This document shows positions 63,500-64,000 of a stretch of 64,000 bases of DNA, piece after piece. Numbering within the stretch: the first letter of the stretch is position 1; each line of letters opens with the position of its first letter. Below the pieces are notes generated by a model. That model was not told the DNA's origin. It ran no database searches and worked only from the letters and a program-made list of their open reading frames with translations. Where the stretch lies: positions 747,866 through 811,865 of the forward strand of contig JBDRYS010000001.1 in the NCBI GenBank assembly GCA_039803545.1, written 5' to 3'. A program made the translations under genes and the position numbers. Origin of the DNA: a candidate division WOR-3 bacterium (GTDB taxonomy: Bacteria; Hydrothermota; Hydrothermia; UBA1063).

Positions 63500-63528
63500 A
63501 TTATACATAAACATAATGGGTCAATCAA
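63500..63528 (-). promoter_or_regulatory. Promoter of the OmpA-like-to-Nudix operon, predicted leaderless transcript
   Basis: On the minus strand: TTGATT (63528-63523), 17-bp spacer, TATAAT (63505-63500), six bases, ATG at 63493. It sits back to back with the rlpA promoter. Confidence 0.78.
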
Positions 63529-63541
63529 ACAGCGAGAAACT

Positions 63542-63570
63542 TTGACAAGCCAGCCAAAATATCTTATCAT
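63542..63570 (+). promoter_or_regulatory. Promoter of rlpA
   Basis: Consensus TTGACA (63542-63547), 17-bp spacer, TATCAT (63565-63570), nine bases to the ATG at 63580. The leader would be only 2-3 nt. Confidence 0.7.
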
Positions 63571-63579
63571 TAAGGATAG

Positions 63580-63963
63580 ATGATATCTTTTAAAACTTCT
63601 CCTTTAATCTTTATCGCAATTATACTTTTAGCCTCAGCTTGTGCACCGAGAATAAAACCAAAGACTTTCACTCAAGTAGGCTATGCTTCCTTTTATGGAA
63701 AAGAATTCAAAGGGAGAAAAACTGCATCGGGCGAAAGATACGACCCCGGTAAGTTAACGGCTGCCCATCCCACTCTACCCTTTAATACCTATGTTAAAGT
63801 AACCAACTTAGAAAATGGAAAATCTGTAGTAGTGAGAATAAACGATAGAGGCCCACACAAAAAGGGAAGGATTGTGGACCTATCAGAAAAGGCTGCAGAA
63901 ATATTAGATATGAAAACTAAAGGTACAGTTTTAGTAAGACTGGAGGTCGTTGCATGGCCATAA
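63580..63963 (+). CDS. rlpA: RlpA-like septal lipoprotein
   Basis: This 127-residue lipoprotein has a signal peptide ending in the lipobox LASAC (Cys21) and a double-psi beta-barrel: [32 protein letters not shown] and [18 protein letters not shown]. RlpA acts at the cell wall, often as a lytic transglycosylase; this one has only the barrel, without a SPOR domain. The next gene starts ten bases before its stop. Confidence 0.9.
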   Translation: MISFKTSPLIFIAIILLASACAPRIKPKTFTQVGYASFYGKEFKGRKTASGERYDPGKLTAAHPTLPFNTYVKVTNLENGKSVVVRINDRGPHKKGRIVDLSEKAAEILDMKTKGTVLVRLEVVAWP

Positions 63964-64000
63964 AATTAATAAAATACCCTCTCAACGATAGCTTAGAGCT
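63954..64000 (+). CDS. Start of an unidentified gene (cut by window edge)
   Basis: An ATG at 63954 with GGAGG eight bases upstream overlaps the rlpA end by ten bases. The visible [15 protein letters not shown] is too short to name. Confidence 0.55.
   Translation, partial: MAIKLIKYPLNDSLE

Noticed and set aside
1-64000. tRNA, rRNA, CRISPR arrays, riboswitches and intact insertion sequences
   Set aside because: None was seen in reading intergenic regions; most gaps are too short and fully explained by promoters or terminators.

Overview
The window looks like a moderately AT-rich chromosome segment of a Gram-negative, probably thermophilic and anaerobic bacterium from an uncultivated lineage near the FCB group (WOR-3/Hydrothermae-like; an inference, no phylogeny was run). 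Supporting signs are lipid A genes with the LpxC-FabZ fusion known from Bacteroidetes/Chlorobi relatives, several predicted outer-membrane barrels (DUF6029-like, PorV/PorQ-like, HhH-barrel), secreted proteins with a type IX-like C-terminal module, Omp28/TlpA proteins, and an aldehyde:ferredoxin oxidoreductase. I found no rRNA, tRNA, CRISPR array, intact insertion sequence or phage.

Layout. 1-3319 (minus): HAD phosphatase, lpxD, lpxC-fabZ and lpxA (cut by the window edge). 3496-13265 (plus): K+ channel, plsY-gpsA, cysS, an orphan substrate-binding protein, lnt and a 1079-residue secreted OB-fold protein. gatA (minus) and the AOR-tsaB-DUF1614 operon (plus) diverge at 14.7 kb. 18-28.2 kb is one ten-gene minus-strand operon: DUF3467, truA, transaldolase, MlaD-like, radA, PIN-TRAM, nicotinate phosphoribosyltransferase, purN, purH and a secreted phospholipase D. 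gatB, a degenerate gene-free stretch, a small gene plus dinB, and secreted/decayed genes fill 28.2-33.85 kb. 33.9-38.6 kb (plus) is an ABC/FtsX/FtsX/LolA-like/barrel export operon. 38.6-41.7 kb (minus) is an Omp28/CTD/TlpA/DUF6029 redox envelope operon, followed by a nonsense-broken diguanylate cyclase. 43-50.3 kb (minus) is pdxS-pdxT-glyA-PorV-like-HhH barrel-acpS-arcC. 50.4-58.5 kb (plus) holds a D-amino-acid transaminase, two tandem GGDEF-STAND ATPase-TPR proteins and an ARPP-1 protein. 58.5-63.5 kb (minus) is a tightly overlapping seven-gene operon (OmpA-like, DagK-like, PanE-like, M24 peptidase, nitrilase, YfiM-like, MTH1-like Nudix). rlpA and a cut-off gene close the window.

The strongest window-wide signal is promoter geometry. 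Many genes have TTGAnn - 17 bp - TAnnnT followed by only 6-7 bp and the start codon, with no Shine-Dalgarno sequence, so their mRNAs should be leaderless. Others (AOR, the substrate-binding protein, pdxS, the DUF3467 operon, a secreted protein) have the same promoter type but a leader with a strong AGGAGG. The most system-like finds are the tandem GGDEF-STAND-TPR pair and the four-gene redox envelope operon in which two exported proteins share a C-x-x-G-M-C motif. Three genes are interrupted by single events: a TAG codon, an A9-run frameshift and another frameshift.
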